From: Nostoc sp. NMS2
GTDB lineage: Bacteria > Cyanobacteriota > Cyanobacteriia > Cyanobacteriales > Nostocaceae
Assembly (NCBI RefSeq): GCF_017115105.1
Contig: NZ_JABXKH010000131.1
Span: 52,720-116,719, forward strand
Reading direction: 5' to 3'
DNA length: 64,000 bases
The number at the start of each line of letters is the position of its first letter. Positions within the stretch are counted from its first letter, which is position 1. The position numbers and the translations under genes are program-made. Shown here in pieces: positions 36,813-46,709 of the stretch. The notes beneath the pieces were generated by a model. It saw only the letters and a list, made by a program, of their open reading frames with translations. It did no database searches and had not been told where the DNA came from.

Positions 36813-36841
36813 ATCATACTCTTGGGTGGGAACCGAGTAAA
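36813..36841 (-). promoter_or_regulatory. Putative psaFJ promoter
   Basis: On the minus strand TTTACT (36836-36841) and TATGAT (36813-36818) are separated by 17 bp, about 90 bp upstream of the psaF start. Each deviates from consensus, so this is only a reasonable candidate in the 267-bp spacer shared with tsaD. Confidence 0.35.
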
Positions 36842-36990
36842 GTTTAAGTAAATAAAAGTTAAAGCTTCTCAACCAAAATGGAGTGCCAAGTCTTGAGGGC
36901 TGAGTATAAGAATTGTTGTTGTAGGGTAGTAAAGAAGCAAGATTTTCTTTTGATTACTCTGGATTCCAGACTCAGCACTCGTTACTTGAA

Positions 36991-38040
36991 ATGACAACCG
37001 TTTTAGCAATAGAAACCAGCTGTGATGAAACTGCCGTCGCAATTGTTAACAATCGTAAAGTTTGCAGCAGTATTGTAGCCTCGCAAATTCCAGTCCATCA
37101 GCAGTATGGCGGGGTAGTGCCAGAAGTCGCGTCTCGCCAGCACTTGGAAACGATAAATGTTGCGATCGCACAAGCCCTAGAGCAAGCCCAACTAGACTGG
37201 GGACAAATTGACGCAATTGCCGCCACCTGTGCCCCTGGACTCGTAGGAGCGCTTTTAGTAGGCTTAACTGCTGCCAAAACCCTAGCAATGGTACATAACA
37301 AGCCATTTTTGGGAGTTCATCACCTCGAAGGTCACATTTATGCAACTTACTTAAGCGAGTCAAGTTTAAATCCCCCTTTCTTGAGTTTATTAGTTTCTGG
37401 CGGACATACAAGCTTGATTTTCGTAAAAGATTGTGGTATATACGAAACGCTGGGGCAAACCCGTGATGATGCTGCGGGTGAAGCCTTTGATAAAGTGGCG
37501 CGATTATTAAAGCTGGGTTATCCGGGTGGGCCAGTAATTGACAAGTTGGCACAACAGGGAAATTCTCAAGCCTTTGCTCTACCAGAAGGAAAAGTTTCTT
37601 TACCTGGTGGGGGGTTTCATCGCTATGATGCGAGTTTTAGTGGGTTAAAAACGGCTGTATTGCGTTTAGTGCAGCAATTAGAGAAAGATGGTGGACAAGT
37701 GCCAGTGGCAGATGTAGCAGCTAGCTTTCAGGAAACCGTAGCGCGATCGCTAACCAAAAGAGCGATCGCCTGTGCCCTAGACTATGGTTTAGATACAATT
37801 GCCATTGGTGGCGGTGTAGCAGCTAATAGCGGATTAAGAAAAAACCTCCAAGCCGCCGCCATTCAACATAACCTCCGCGTCCTATTCCCACCTCTGAAAT
37901 TCTGTACAGATAACGCCGCCATGATCGGCTGTGCCGCCGCCGATCATCTATCTCATGGTCATACATCGCCCCTCACACTAGGCGTTGAGTCTAGGTTAGC
38001 GCTGACCCAGGTGATGAAGTTATATCACTCTCTTGAATAG
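36991..38040 (+). CDS. tsaD: tRNA N6-adenosine threonylcarbamoyltransferase (TsaD)
   Basis: Transfers threonylcarbamoyl to A37 of ANN-decoding tRNAs in t6A synthesis. The 349-residue protein has the N-terminal [12 protein letters not shown], metal-binding [12 protein letters not shown], the GGHTSLIFV phosphate-binding turn, and [11 protein letters not shown] in the C-terminal half, the usual Kae1/TsaD pattern. Length is normal. Formerly called gcp. It is divergent from psaF; that neighbourhood is common in cyanobacteria as I recall. The partner tsaC is at 44316 in this window; TsaB and TsaE were not seen. Confidence 0.96.
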   Translation: MTTVLAIETSCDETAVAIVNNRKVCSSIVASQIPVHQQYGGVVPEVASRQHLETINVAIAQALEQAQLDWGQIDAIAATCAPGLVGALLVGLTAAKTLAMVHNKPFLGVHHLEGHIYATYLSESSLNPPFLSLLVSGGHTSLIFVKDCGIYETLGQTRDDAAGEAFDKVARLLKLGYPGGPVIDKLAQQGNSQAFALPEGKVSLPGGGFHRYDASFSGLKTAVLRLVQQLEKDGGQVPVADVAASFQETVARSLTKRAIACALDYGLDTIAIGGGVAANSGLRKNLQAAAIQHNLRVLFPPLKFCTDNAAMIGCAAADHLSHGHTSPLTLGVESRLALTQVMKLYHSLE

Positions 38041-38078
38041 TCATTTGTCCTTTGTCATTTGTCATTTGTCCTTTGTTA

Positions 38079-38309
38079 GAGGATGTTTGAAAAGTCCTCT
38101 TGTTGAGATCAAAAATTTTAGATCCCTCTAAATCTCCCGATAAATTGGGAGACTTTGATTCCGGTTCCCCCCTTTTTAAGGGGAGCCAGCGCGGTCTTGG
38201 GGTCTCCCCCGCCGCAGGATGCGCGAAGCGCTGTAGTGGAGCGACTGGCGTGGGTTAGGGGGGATCTAAAAGTGCTTAAGTCACAGCGAAACACTTTTCA
38301 AACATCCTC
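38079..38309. mobile_element. 231-bp MITE with perfect 17-bp inverted ends
   Basis: GAGGATGTTTGAAAAGT (38079-38095) is repeated exactly inverted at 38293-38309, and both ends are flanked by TTA (38076-38078, 38310-38312), consistent with a short target duplication. The interior has no transposase. It includes a smaller nested inverted unit made of CTTTTTAAGGGGAGCC and AGATCC/GGATCT pieces. Immediately to the left (38041-38075) are TTTGTCATTTGTC-type heptamer repeats; to the right are GACTAAT repeats reaching the next gene. Confidence 0.8.
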
Positions 38310-38374
38310 TTAGTTGTAACCACCAATGACCAATGACCAATACTTCGGCTTCGCTCAGTACAAGTGACTAATGA

Positions 38375-39286
38375 CTAATGACTAATGACTATCGACCGAA
38401 TGCGATCGGCCACTTCATCCGGCTGTTCCAACATAGCCAGATGTCCGCAATTAGGAATTTCCAGAACATTGTCACCACAATATTGGAACAATCTGTGAAA
38501 GCTCGCTAAATGGCGCACATACTTGGGTTCCATAACCTTATCCTCAGCACCAGCCAAAAAATAAACTGGCTGCTTCAGTTGCGATACTAGCTCAGGTAAA
38601 CGATTGATTTCTTCCTCCGTTGTGGAATCTAACAGAGTTCCTAACGCTGCCTCTGGGTCAGCCACAACGAAATCAATCAGCCTCTGACGTGCCCAATGGC
38701 GCTCTAAAGGACGAACTACACTGGCTCTAGTAAACAGCAAATCAATTAAAGGCACTTGGGACAGCCAACGTGGACGGACTTGCAAAAATTTCTGACCCGC
38801 CGAGCGAAACTGCTCAAAGGCTTCTTTGAGATAAATACCACCACCAGCGTTGATACAGATAACTCCCTTAACACACTCAGGCATTTGATCTGCTCCCCAA
38901 AGAGCGATCGTACCTCCCAAGGAGTGACCAATTAGCCAAGCACTAGTAATATTCAGCTGTTTTAGGAGAATGGCTAAATCCTGAGCATAGGCAGCAGGAG
39001 TATAAAGAGAATCGATTGGTGAACCAAGCACACTATTCGAGATGGGCATCAGACTTAGAGACGTTTGTGCCCGACTAAAATCGGTTTTTACTTGAGATTG
39101 GGATTCACCAAAACCCCGCAAATCATAAGAAAGGCACTGCAAATCATCTGATAGGCGGGAAATCACAGGTTGCCAATATCCACAGCTATTGAGCCAACCG
39201 TGGATAAATACTAAAGCGTGGGGGCAGGAAGTGGGAGCCGTTAGCTCGTATGCGTGTGGAACGCCCAAGATTTCAATAGTTGCCAT
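38375..39286 (-). CDS. Alpha/beta hydrolase
   Basis: A 303-residue alpha/beta hydrolase-fold protein. The oxyanion region LVFIHGWLNSCGYW, the nucleophile elbow GHSLGG (Ser), a DLRGFG motif and the C-terminal catalytic His in PNCGHLAMLEQPDE are present, with AGAEDKV before the acid position, so it should be an active hydrolase or related enzyme. Substrate unknown. I start at 39286 (MATIEILGVPH); the frame opens 16 codons earlier at 39334, but that stretch runs into spacer sequence. It is flanked by heptamer repeats on both ends. Confidence 0.88.
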   Translation of the reverse strand: MATIEILGVPHAYELTAPTSCPHALVFIHGWLNSCGYWQPVISRLSDDLQCLSYDLRGFGESQSQVKTDFSRAQTSLSLMPISNSVLGSPIDSLYTPAAYAQDLAILLKQLNITSAWLIGHSLGGTIALWGADQMPECVKGVICINAGGGIYLKEAFEQFRSAGQKFLQVRPRWLSQVPLIDLLFTRASVVRPLERHWARQRLIDFVVADPEAALGTLLDSTTEEEINRLPELVSQLKQPVYFLAGAEDKVMEPKYVRHLASFHRLFQYCGDNVLEIPNCGHLAMLEQPDEVADRIRSIVISH

Positions 39287-39359
39287 ACTTATATCGTACC
39301 CCGAAGGGCGGGTGCGACTAAATACGGAGTGCAAAGAGTTAGAAGTTATTAATTTCTAA

Positions 39360-39389
39360 TTACGAATTACGAATTACGAATTACGAATT
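39360..39389. repeat. Heptamer tandem repeat TTACGAA
   Basis: About four tandem copies of the unit TTACGAA (ATTACGA in another phase) lie between the hydrolase and ACT-domain genes. The same unit is present near 26668-26735, where it is interrupted by another repeat. Confidence 0.8.
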
Positions 39390-39415
39390 ATTTAACTCAT
39401 AACTCCTAACTTTTT

Positions 39416-40135
39416 TCATTTCCCCAGCAACCTCTGTCGCACCCCTTCGGCAATTTTGTGACCGAGATATTCAGGAATGAGGCTTTCATTCGGCCCCAAC
39501 AAGTAGAGAATTAGCCGTGTACGCCCACGCCAAACCAATAAATTGGCATTGACTACCAGCAGGTCTTCCTGCCAGATGGCGTACATCACTTTGTAGAATA
39601 ATCCTGGTTGATTATCGGCTTCAATCACTAGGGCAGGGAGATGAAAGACCGGATCGACATAGAACTCAGTTTGTACCTGCTCTAAGCCAGTATCAAGATT
39701 GAATTCTACTGCCAGCATCTCTTCTACCTCAAACCGACCTCCTAAAGCCTCGCGGATGGCGCGACAGACATTTTCTGCGGTTTTCTCGGTCAAGGCTTTA
39801 CTACCACGAGATACCAACAATTTGATAAAAACTAACATTGGCGGACGGATCTGACCGTATAGACTGAGACCGTGAATAGTCAACCCATAAGCTGCTAGTA
39901 CACCAAAAATATCGCTGAGGAGAAAAGACTGGTTACGGTAAGCAAAATGCAAAGCACTTTTACTACCTTCCGGTTTCAGTTCAATCACAGCGCGTCTAGT
40001 TTTATACAGACGGTAGGCTAGGCGCAAATTTTGCAGTTGAATCTCACTGCTGACGAATTGCTCATAAAACTGGGGAAACGCTCGGTTAAAGCGCTTTAGG
40101 AGTTCCAGTGTTGAAGATTTTAAACCAGAAGCCAT
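39416..40135 (-). CDS. ACT-domain-like protein of cyanobacteria
   Basis: A 239-residue protein with two segments that look like ACT ligand-binding domains: residues about 70-105 (FLLSDIFGVLAAYGLTIHGLSL) and about 165-200 (LVIEADNQPGLFYKVMYAIWQEDLLVVNANLL). The pattern resembles the paired ACT domains of GlnD-type PII uridylyltransferases, but the catalytic nucleotidyltransferase and HD domains are absent. I recognise it as a conserved cyanobacterial protein without a known function. Small-molecule (amino-acid or nucleotide) sensing is an inference from the fold. It is transcribed alone, with the GNAT gene diverging 616 bp away. Confidence 0.75.
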   Translation of the reverse strand: MASGLKSSTLELLKRFNRAFPQFYEQFVSSEIQLQNLRLAYRLYKTRRAVIELKPEGSKSALHFAYRNQSFLLSDIFGVLAAYGLTIHGLSLYGQIRPPMLVFIKLLVSRGSKALTEKTAENVCRAIREALGGRFEVEEMLAVEFNLDTGLEQVQTEFYVDPVFHLPALVIEADNQPGLFYKVMYAIWQEDLLVVNANLLVWRGRTRLILYLLGPNESLIPEYLGHKIAEGVRQRLLGK

Positions 40136-41300
<1,165 letters not shown>

Positions 41301-41840
41301 CGCTCAATCAAAATAAAACCCGATTTGCACAAGAAAATCAGGTCAAAGAAGAGGAAAGGGGGCAGGGGGCAGGGAGCAGGGGGGAGAACCCCATAAATAA
41401 ATTTAGGGGCAAGAAAACGGACGCATTATTTCTCGTGCTACGCATCTCGTTCGCGCAGCGTGCCGTAGGCATAATAAATATTTTTCCTTTTGAGCATAAA
41501 TAAATTTAGGGGCTTGAAACCCGAATGGCAGGGGAATTCCAGAATCTTTCTCCCCTGCTCCCTGCTCCCCTGCCTCTTTGGTCAAATGGTGAAAATCTAT
41601 TATTTTGATGTAGTTTTGCTTTTTTTCAGCCGACAAGGGCGCAAGTGTATATCTTGTAGAACTAAGTCGGCAAAAAACCTTTATCGGTGTAAAAATCTAA
41701 TCTATCTTGTTCTTGGCAAAGGAGAAAAAAGATTAGGTATAAGCCGGATTATGTGATATAGTGACTTTAATACTTTTGGTAAAGCGCGATCGCTTTGATG
41801 GAAAACTAAAACCTAATTCCCAAAAGTAGATGAGTATAAC
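41301..41840. other. Repeat-rich spacer before tRNA-Pro
   Basis: No gene supported. Contents: a G-rich block at 41358-41384 with four G runs; TTCGCGCAGCGTGCCGTAGGCA at about 41450-41471; two copies of the phrase ATAAATTTAGGGGC (about 41396 and 41498); and a C-rich CTCCCTGCTCCCC block at about 41557-41572. Open frames on either strand run through this repeat DNA and have no family character. Confidence 0.6.
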
Positions 41841-41914
41841 CGGGATGTAGCGCAGCTTGGTAGCGCGCCTGCTTTGGGAGCAGGATGCCGCAGGTTCAAA
41901 TCCTGTCATCCCGA
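41841..41914 (+). tRNA. tRNA-Pro (anticodon UGG)
   Basis: A complete 74-nt cloverleaf: acceptor CGGGATG (41841-41847) with CATCCCG (41907-41913) and discriminator A; D arm GCGC-AGCTTGGTA-GCGC; anticodon arm CCTGC-TTTGGGA-GCAGG with anticodon TGG at 41875-41877; T arm GCAGG-TTCAAAT-CCTGT. No intron and no encoded CCA end. Confidence 0.97.
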
Positions 41915-42515
41915 TTTAAGTAATGTTTTTAATAGTTAAAGTAAATTGACAAGGTTTACTTGATACGATGTGCAATTAAATTGTACATTTTTACGGATAA
42001 TAGCAATTTGCCTGTTATAGTTTTGGATTAACTGTTGAAGCCTAACAAGCAAATTTCATCCTGAAGCAGTAAAATATTCCTGATACTGAGCTTTGTATCG
42101 ATTTGAGAAGATATTAAAGCAAGCGCAATGGAACGATTGATTAAGTAATAGCGTCACCCGATATTAGAGAAAGCCGATAGAATGGCATTTATCATATCCA
42201 AGGTCGAGAGACTAAGAAACTTTTCACCGTTTGAGAAGACATATAGCAGGCATCTACAGCATTTCGTGGTGAATAGCAAAGCGAAATTGAGAAAAACACA
42301 ACTTTAGTACTGTCAATTTGTGAAAACGATACTATAGCAACCCTCAATAGCTGGGGAATATTGGATTTTGACCGTTGAAGCTTAACACTCAACCTCAACG
42401 CGCATAATGAATTTTTCCCATCTGAAATAGATTGCTATATAACTAAAGCTAGTTGGTGCTGTGCAAATCCAACCATTTGTTTAATTTAATTAGATTATTG
42501 ATGCGAGGAGCAGTC
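41915..42515. other. Spacer between tRNA-Pro and tic22
   Basis: An AT-rich stretch with no supported gene. A degenerate direct repeat is visible: TTTTGGATTAACTGTTGAAG at about 42021-42040 and a related TTGGATTTTGACCGTTGAAG at about 42361-42380, each followed by (C/T)TAACA and further similar bases. The meaning is unknown. The tic22 ribosome-binding site is at the right end. Confidence 0.5.
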
Positions 42516-43334
42516 ATGAAATCATTTATTCGCTTGGGCGCAACATTGGGTATAGCTGGCAGTGTGTTTTTAGCGGGACTTTCAGGAATAGGCAATCTAC
42601 CGGGAATAGCCAATCTAGAGGCGGTAGCGTTGCCACAAGATCAGATAGTGAAAAAGCTCCAAGAAGTACCTGTATTCACCCTCACTAATCCTAAAGGTGA
42701 ATTCGTAGTTCTTTCGAGGAAAAACGAATCCAAGACAATCTCACAAGTGGGATTTTTTATTAGCAAGCAAGATGCTCAAAAATTCCTTGACAATCGGCTC
42801 AAAAAAGAAAATCCCCAATTGGCAAGCACCTTACAGGTAAGACCTTTATCCCTGGCAGACTACTATAAAATAGTCCAAGAAAGCAAAAAGAAATCAGACT
42901 CTGTAATTTATACTTTAGTACCGACGCAAGAACAAGTAGCTTCGGCAACAAGTATGCTGAATCAAAATGGTAAAAAAGGGCAGCAATTCAATGGGATTCC
43001 CTTATTTGTACCCAAATTTAAGAAAGATAATAGCTATTTGACGATTCCCCTGGCAAAAGGCAACGAGCGATTCATCCCGTTCTTTTTTGAAAAAGAGCAA
43101 GCAGTGGCTCTGTTAGACCAATTCAAAAAAGCCGTGCCAAAGGAAGCAGAAAACACTGAAATTCAGGTAGTGGATTTGTACGGTGTTATGGAGGCTCTCA
43201 ATAGCAGTAGCGATCCTAGTATCAATAAAATTGTTCTGTATCCATCGCGGGAGTCCATCAGTTTTATTCGCTCGCTTGCGCCGAATCAATCACCAGCTGC
43301 CAAGCCTGCTGCTGCGCCCGCTCCGAAAAAATAA
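42516..43334 (+). CDS. Tic22-family protein
   Basis: A 272-residue protein of the Tic22 family. Start at 42516 is chosen because GAGGAG lies 6-11 nt before the ATG and the next residues form a signal-peptide-like segment (MKSFIRLGATLGIAGSVFLAG). Upstream in-frame codons back to 42453 are unlikely. The mature part has paired repeats around VPVFTLTNPKGEFVVL and IPLFVPKFKK, and an Ala/Pro-rich tail. In cyanobacteria Tic22 homologues are periplasmic or thylakoid-associated and thought to act as chaperones for outer membrane biogenesis. prmC follows after 25 bp. Confidence 0.88.
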   Translation: MKSFIRLGATLGIAGSVFLAGLSGIGNLPGIANLEAVALPQDQIVKKLQEVPVFTLTNPKGEFVVLSRKNESKTISQVGFFISKQDAQKFLDNRLKKENPQLASTLQVRPLSLADYYKIVQESKKKSDSVIYTLVPTQEQVASATSMLNQNGKKGQQFNGIPLFVPKFKKDNSYLTIPLAKGNERFIPFFFEKEQAVALLDQFKKAVPKEAENTEIQVVDLYGVMEALNSSSDPSINKIVLYPSRESISFIRSLAPNQSPAAKPAAAPAPKK

Positions 43335-43359
43335 CGGTTATGTACTCCAAGGTTGAGGC

Positions 43360-44250
43360 ATGGGGGAGAAGCATCTGATAGTTTCTGGTTTACAACTTTG
43401 GCAGTGGCGAAATGCAGCTCTTGAAGCAGCGATCGCCACTGATGTGCCAACAATGGAGGTAGACTGGTTACTCTTAGAAGTTGCTGGGTTAGACCGCTTG
43501 GCACTGCGTTTGGAGTCTTTTAAAAACTGGCCGCAAATTCAGCTGCAATTACCTCTAGAAAAGTTAGACCAGCTATGGCAGAGGCGATTAAACGATCGCT
43601 TACCAGTGCAGTATATTGCCGGAGTGACACCTTGGCGTAACTTTCAAATCGCGGTGTCAAGTGCAGTTTTAATTCCCAGACCAGAGACAGAGAGCTTAAT
43701 TGATTTAGCTTTAGCAGCCGCTAGCGGTGTGTCAGGACATTGGGCAGATTTGGGTACTGGGAGTGGAGCGATCGCTATCGGATTAGCAGATGTCTTGCCA
43801 AAAGCAACAATTCATGCAGTTGATTACAGTTTAGAAGCTTTGGCGATCGCCCGAACCAACGCCGATAATTTGGGTTTTGCTGACCGGATTAAATTTTATC
43901 AAGGTTCTTGGTGGGAGCCACTGGCATTTCTTAAAGGTCAGTTTAGTGGTATGGTGTCGAATCCTCCTTACATACCCACCAGTACCTTACCTACACTGCA
44001 ACCGGAAGTTATTTACCATGAACCACATCTAGCTTTGGATGGTGGCAGTGATGGCTTAGATTGCATTCGCCATTTGATAGAAATTTCTCCTAGTTATTTG
44101 CGATCGGGTGGCGTGTGGTTAATTGAGATGATGGCTGGACAGGCGGATGCAGTGGGAGAACTTTTGCAAAATCAAGGTAGCTATTGTAAGATTCAAATTC
44201 ACGCTGATTTAGCTGGAATTGAACGCTTTGCCCTGGCCTATAAAAGTTAG
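43360..44250 (+). CDS. prmC: Release factor glutamine N5-methyltransferase (PrmC)
   Basis: Methylates the GGQ glutamine of peptide-chain release factors. The 296-residue protein has the N-terminal helical domain, QYIAGVTPWRNF, PRPETE, the SAM-binding ADLGTGSGAIAIGLA, and the catalytic NPPYIPTS motif, so it looks complete. It follows tic22 after 25 bp and precedes tsaC by about 65 bp, so the three are probably cotranscribed. Together with prfC elsewhere in the window it serves translation termination. Confidence 0.95.
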   Translation: MGEKHLIVSGLQLWQWRNAALEAAIATDVPTMEVDWLLLEVAGLDRLALRLESFKNWPQIQLQLPLEKLDQLWQRRLNDRLPVQYIAGVTPWRNFQIAVSSAVLIPRPETESLIDLALAAASGVSGHWADLGTGSGAIAIGLADVLPKATIHAVDYSLEALAIARTNADNLGFADRIKFYQGSWWEPLAFLKGQFSGMVSNPPYIPTSTLPTLQPEVIYHEPHLALDGGSDGLDCIRHLIEISPSYLRSGGVWLIEMMAGQADAVGELLQNQGSYCKIQIHADLAGIERFALAYKS

Positions 44251-44315
44251 GAAATAGGGCATGGGGAATGGGGCATAGGAAAAATGCTCCATGCTCTATA
44301 TCTGTAACTATAAAA

Positions 44316-44924
44316 ATGACACAAGTTTCTTTAAAAAATCTAATAGCTGGCGCACGGGCTGGTTTTTTAGTGAGCTTTCCTACTGATACTGTGCCTGCAC
44401 TTGCGGCGATACCAGAAAAAGCAGCATTAATTTTTGCGGCGAAGCAACGCAGTCAGGATAAACCTTTGATTTTGATGGCTGCTAATGCTGAAGATTTGTG
44501 GCTGTATGTTAAAGGTAGTGAGCATGAATATAAAGTTTGGCAAGAACTAGCAGGTAAATATTGGCCAGGAGGGCTGACGTTAGTTTTGCCAGCAAGTGAG
44601 CGCTTACCAAAAGTCATGAACCCTATTGATCCAACGACAATTGGTATTCGAGTTCCAAACAATGCGATCGCTCAAACTATTTTGGCGCAAACAGGCCCCC
44701 TTGCTACTACTAGCGCTAATTTTTCCGGTCAGCCACCTTTGCAAACGATGGCAGAAATTGAGACTCAGTTTCCCCAGATTTTGACTTTAGCAACGACAGA
44801 ATGTCAGGGTGAAACAGCAGCAATGGGTATACCTTCCACCGTTGCTAAATGGACAGGGATAAATTGGCAGATTTTACGACAAGGTGCGATAAAGTTAGAT
44901 ATTTCGAGTGATAACCAAATATAG
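44316..44924 (+). CDS. tsaC: L-threonylcarbamoyladenylate synthase (Sua5/YrdC family)
   Basis: Makes threonylcarbamoyl-AMP for t6A modification of tRNA. The 202-residue protein contains only the YrdC domain, without the C-terminal Sua5 domain. Visible pieces are GFLVSFPTDTVPALAA, KQRSQDKPLIL, YWPGGLTLVLPAS, IGIRVPN and PLATTSANFSGQPP. I start at 44316 (MTQVSLKN); the frame opens at 44268, but that stretch lies in GGGCATGGGGAATGGGGCAT repeat DNA. Its product partner TsaD is encoded at 36991. Confidence 0.92.
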   Translation: MTQVSLKNLIAGARAGFLVSFPTDTVPALAAIPEKAALIFAAKQRSQDKPLILMAANAEDLWLYVKGSEHEYKVWQELAGKYWPGGLTLVLPASERLPKVMNPIDPTTIGIRVPNNAIAQTILAQTGPLATTSANFSGQPPLQTMAEIETQFPQILTLATTECQGETAAMGIPSTVAKWTGINWQILRQGAIKLDISSDNQI

Positions 44925-45022
44925 GTAGCTATAATGTTGTCTTCCTGATTTTCACAACAGAAAAATCTGGAACTTTAGTTTGTGCTGTTGTGATCTATTA
45001 ACAAGTTAATAATTGCCAAATT

Positions 45023-45961
45023 ATGAATTGGAGCAACTGGATATATCTAGGAGCAGGATTAGCACTAGGTATAAATTTTCGTCGGTTATTTGCGCGATGG
45101 CTACGCCCGCCGCAGGCATCGCCAAATATTTCATCTAGCTCATCCCCTGTAGCGCCATTAGAGCAAGAGGAGATGCCACCAATATCACAACAGCTACAGC
45201 AAACGCAGCTGGCATACTTTATGGCAAGGGAAATGAGCCAGTTTAAAGGTGGTTTTTTGGCACGAACTACCCATGAATTGCGATCGCCTCTCAATGGTTT
45301 GATTGGCTTGCATCAATTAATTTTGTCAGATTTATGTGAAGATCCGGCTGAAGAACGAGAATTTATCGGCCAAGCTCACGAACGAACACTGAAGCTGCTC
45401 AAGCTGATGGATGAAATTCTTACCGTTGCTAGAACGGAACATGGTACTAATAAATTAGATATTCAGCCCCGACCCTTAGCCCAAGTTTTGGAAGAGGTTC
45501 ATAAATTAACTTATATGCTGGCGGCTAATCGTAATTTTCCCTTGCAATTGTTACCCGCCGATCCAGAAATTTATGTTTTGGCAGATTATCTCTGGCTCCG
45601 CCAAATATTGATCAGTTTAATAGACACTGCCATTACTCAAATGGAGGAAGGCAGCATCTGTATTTCCAGCAATATCTTACCTACAAATAGTTTTGTAAAC
45701 ATTTGGCTGGATGTTCCAACTCATGCTATGGCATCGAGCGAGCCGATTGATTTGCTCAAATCTGATGAGCAGCAGATCCAGATCGATCAAAAGGCTGCTC
45801 TTTCCCCAGGAATGAGACTATTAATCAATCAGACTTTAGTGGAAGTTATGGGAGGAAAGTTAGAAATCCTGCCTTCGACCATTGCTAAGGAACCACATCA
45901 GGAGATTACCAGATTACAAATCTCTATCCCCCTAGTGATTCCTGAAGCTGAACTTCTGTAG
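45023..45961 (+). CDS. Histidine-kinase-like protein with degenerate ATPase domain
   Basis: A 312-residue protein with a short N-terminal hydrophobic segment (residues 1 to about 25) and a HisKA dimerisation domain containing His84 in THELRSPLNGLIGL. The following HATPase-like region is degenerate: the N box reads LISLIDTAIT instead of the usual NLLxNA pattern, no DxGxG is visible, and the G2 region reads SPGMRLLIN in place of GLGL. It may therefore bind ATP poorly or act as a phosphorelay or structural partner. Residues about 25-36 are encoded by a palindromic repeat (45094-45122). The last 38 bp overlap the convergent GNAT gene. Confidence 0.75.
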   Translation: MNWSNWIYLGAGLALGINFRRLFARWLRPPQASPNISSSSSPVAPLEQEEMPPISQQLQQTQLAYFMAREMSQFKGGFLARTTHELRSPLNGLIGLHQLILSDLCEDPAEEREFIGQAHERTLKLLKLMDEILTVARTEHGTNKLDIQPRPLAQVLEEVHKLTYMLAANRNFPLQLLPADPEIYVLADYLWLRQILISLIDTAITQMEEGSICISSNILPTNSFVNIWLDVPTHAMASSEPIDLLKSDEQQIQIDQKAALSPGMRLLINQTLVEVMGGKLEILPSTIAKEPHQEITRLQISIPLVIPEAELL

Positions 45962-46394
45962 CCGGAACGAAAGCAAGATTAGCTAGATTGTGTAACACCA
46001 TCGTAGTGGTGGTGTTGGTTTGAAAACCCATCTTTTCGTAGAAGCCCTGCTGGTGAGTAGTCATCAGGTAAACGCGCTCAACCCACCTCATGCGGGGATG
46101 ACACAAAACGGTTTCTACTAACTTGCTTCCCAACCCACTACTTTGATACTCTGGATGAATGACAACATCCCAAATTGTGGCGCGATATATGCCATCAGAT
46201 GTTGCTCTAGCAAAGCCAATGAGTCGATCGCGATCCGAGACATAAATGACTGGTTCACTGTTGGCAATGGCTATACCTAAATCTTCAATACTGCGTCCCT
46301 TTGCCCAGAAAGCTGAAACATTTAACAGTTCTTGGAGTTGATAAAGGTTAATTTCAGATTTGCGTTCGCTAAATTGAATCTGAGACTCGTTCAT
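45924..46394 (-). CDS. GNAT acetyltransferase (paralogue of 40752-41300)
   Basis: A 156-residue GNAT protein. It shares with the larger paralogue at 40752-41300 the run FARATSDG.YRATIWDVVIHP and the acetyl-CoA loop YQSSGLGSKLV (residues about 80-95), and lacks most of the N-terminal extension. Substrate unknown. The 3' end overlaps the histidine-kinase-like gene by 38 bp on the opposite strand. The spacer on its upstream side holds a MITE-like repeat. The two paralogues on opposite strands 4.6 kb apart suggest an old local duplication or family expansion. Confidence 0.85.
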   Translation of the reverse strand: MNESQIQFSERKSEINLYQLQELLNVSAFWAKGRSIEDLGIAIANSEPVIYVSDRDRLIGFARATSDGIYRATIWDVVIHPEYQSSGLGSKLVETVLCHPRMRWVERVYLMTTHQQGFYEKMGFQTNTTTTMVLHNLANLAFVPATEVQLQESLGG

Positions 46395-46438
46395 TTATGG
46401 CATCCACTTTTGGCAGTATCTTTGTATATTTCAGTCTA

Positions 46439-46648
46439 GGACTTAGCCCTTTCAAGGTGACTCCAAAAATCTCTTTTTTCTCTCTGTGTTCTCTGCGCGG
46501 CAGTCGCTCATGGGGGAAACCCCCAAGCCTTGCCTCTACGGTTTAAAAGTAATTTATTTAACCACAGAGTCGCAGAGAACACAGAGGTAAGGAATGAAAA
46601 GAGGATTTTTTGAGCCATATTTTGAGCCACCTTGAAAGGGCTAGTCTT
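46439..46648. repeat. 210-bp MITE-like element
   Basis: Ends AGCCCTTTCAAGGTG (46445-46459) and its exact inverse at 46628-46642 are extended by partly matching bases on both sides. The interior contains an inner pair of CTCTGTGTTCTCTGCG (about 46481) and CGCAGAGAACACAGAG (about 46571), plus GTCGCTCATGGGGGAAACCCCC. No transposase frame. Confidence 0.7.
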
Positions 46649-46709
46649 AAAGTCATATTTTGCTAAAAATTGCTGTACGCGTATATGTATATGCAACAAG
46701 AAAGAAAAA

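Noticed and set aside
41403..41756. Overlapping frames on both strands before tRNA-Pro
   Set aside because: They consist of G-rich and C-rich repeats and the TTCGCGCAGCG unit, without a start site.
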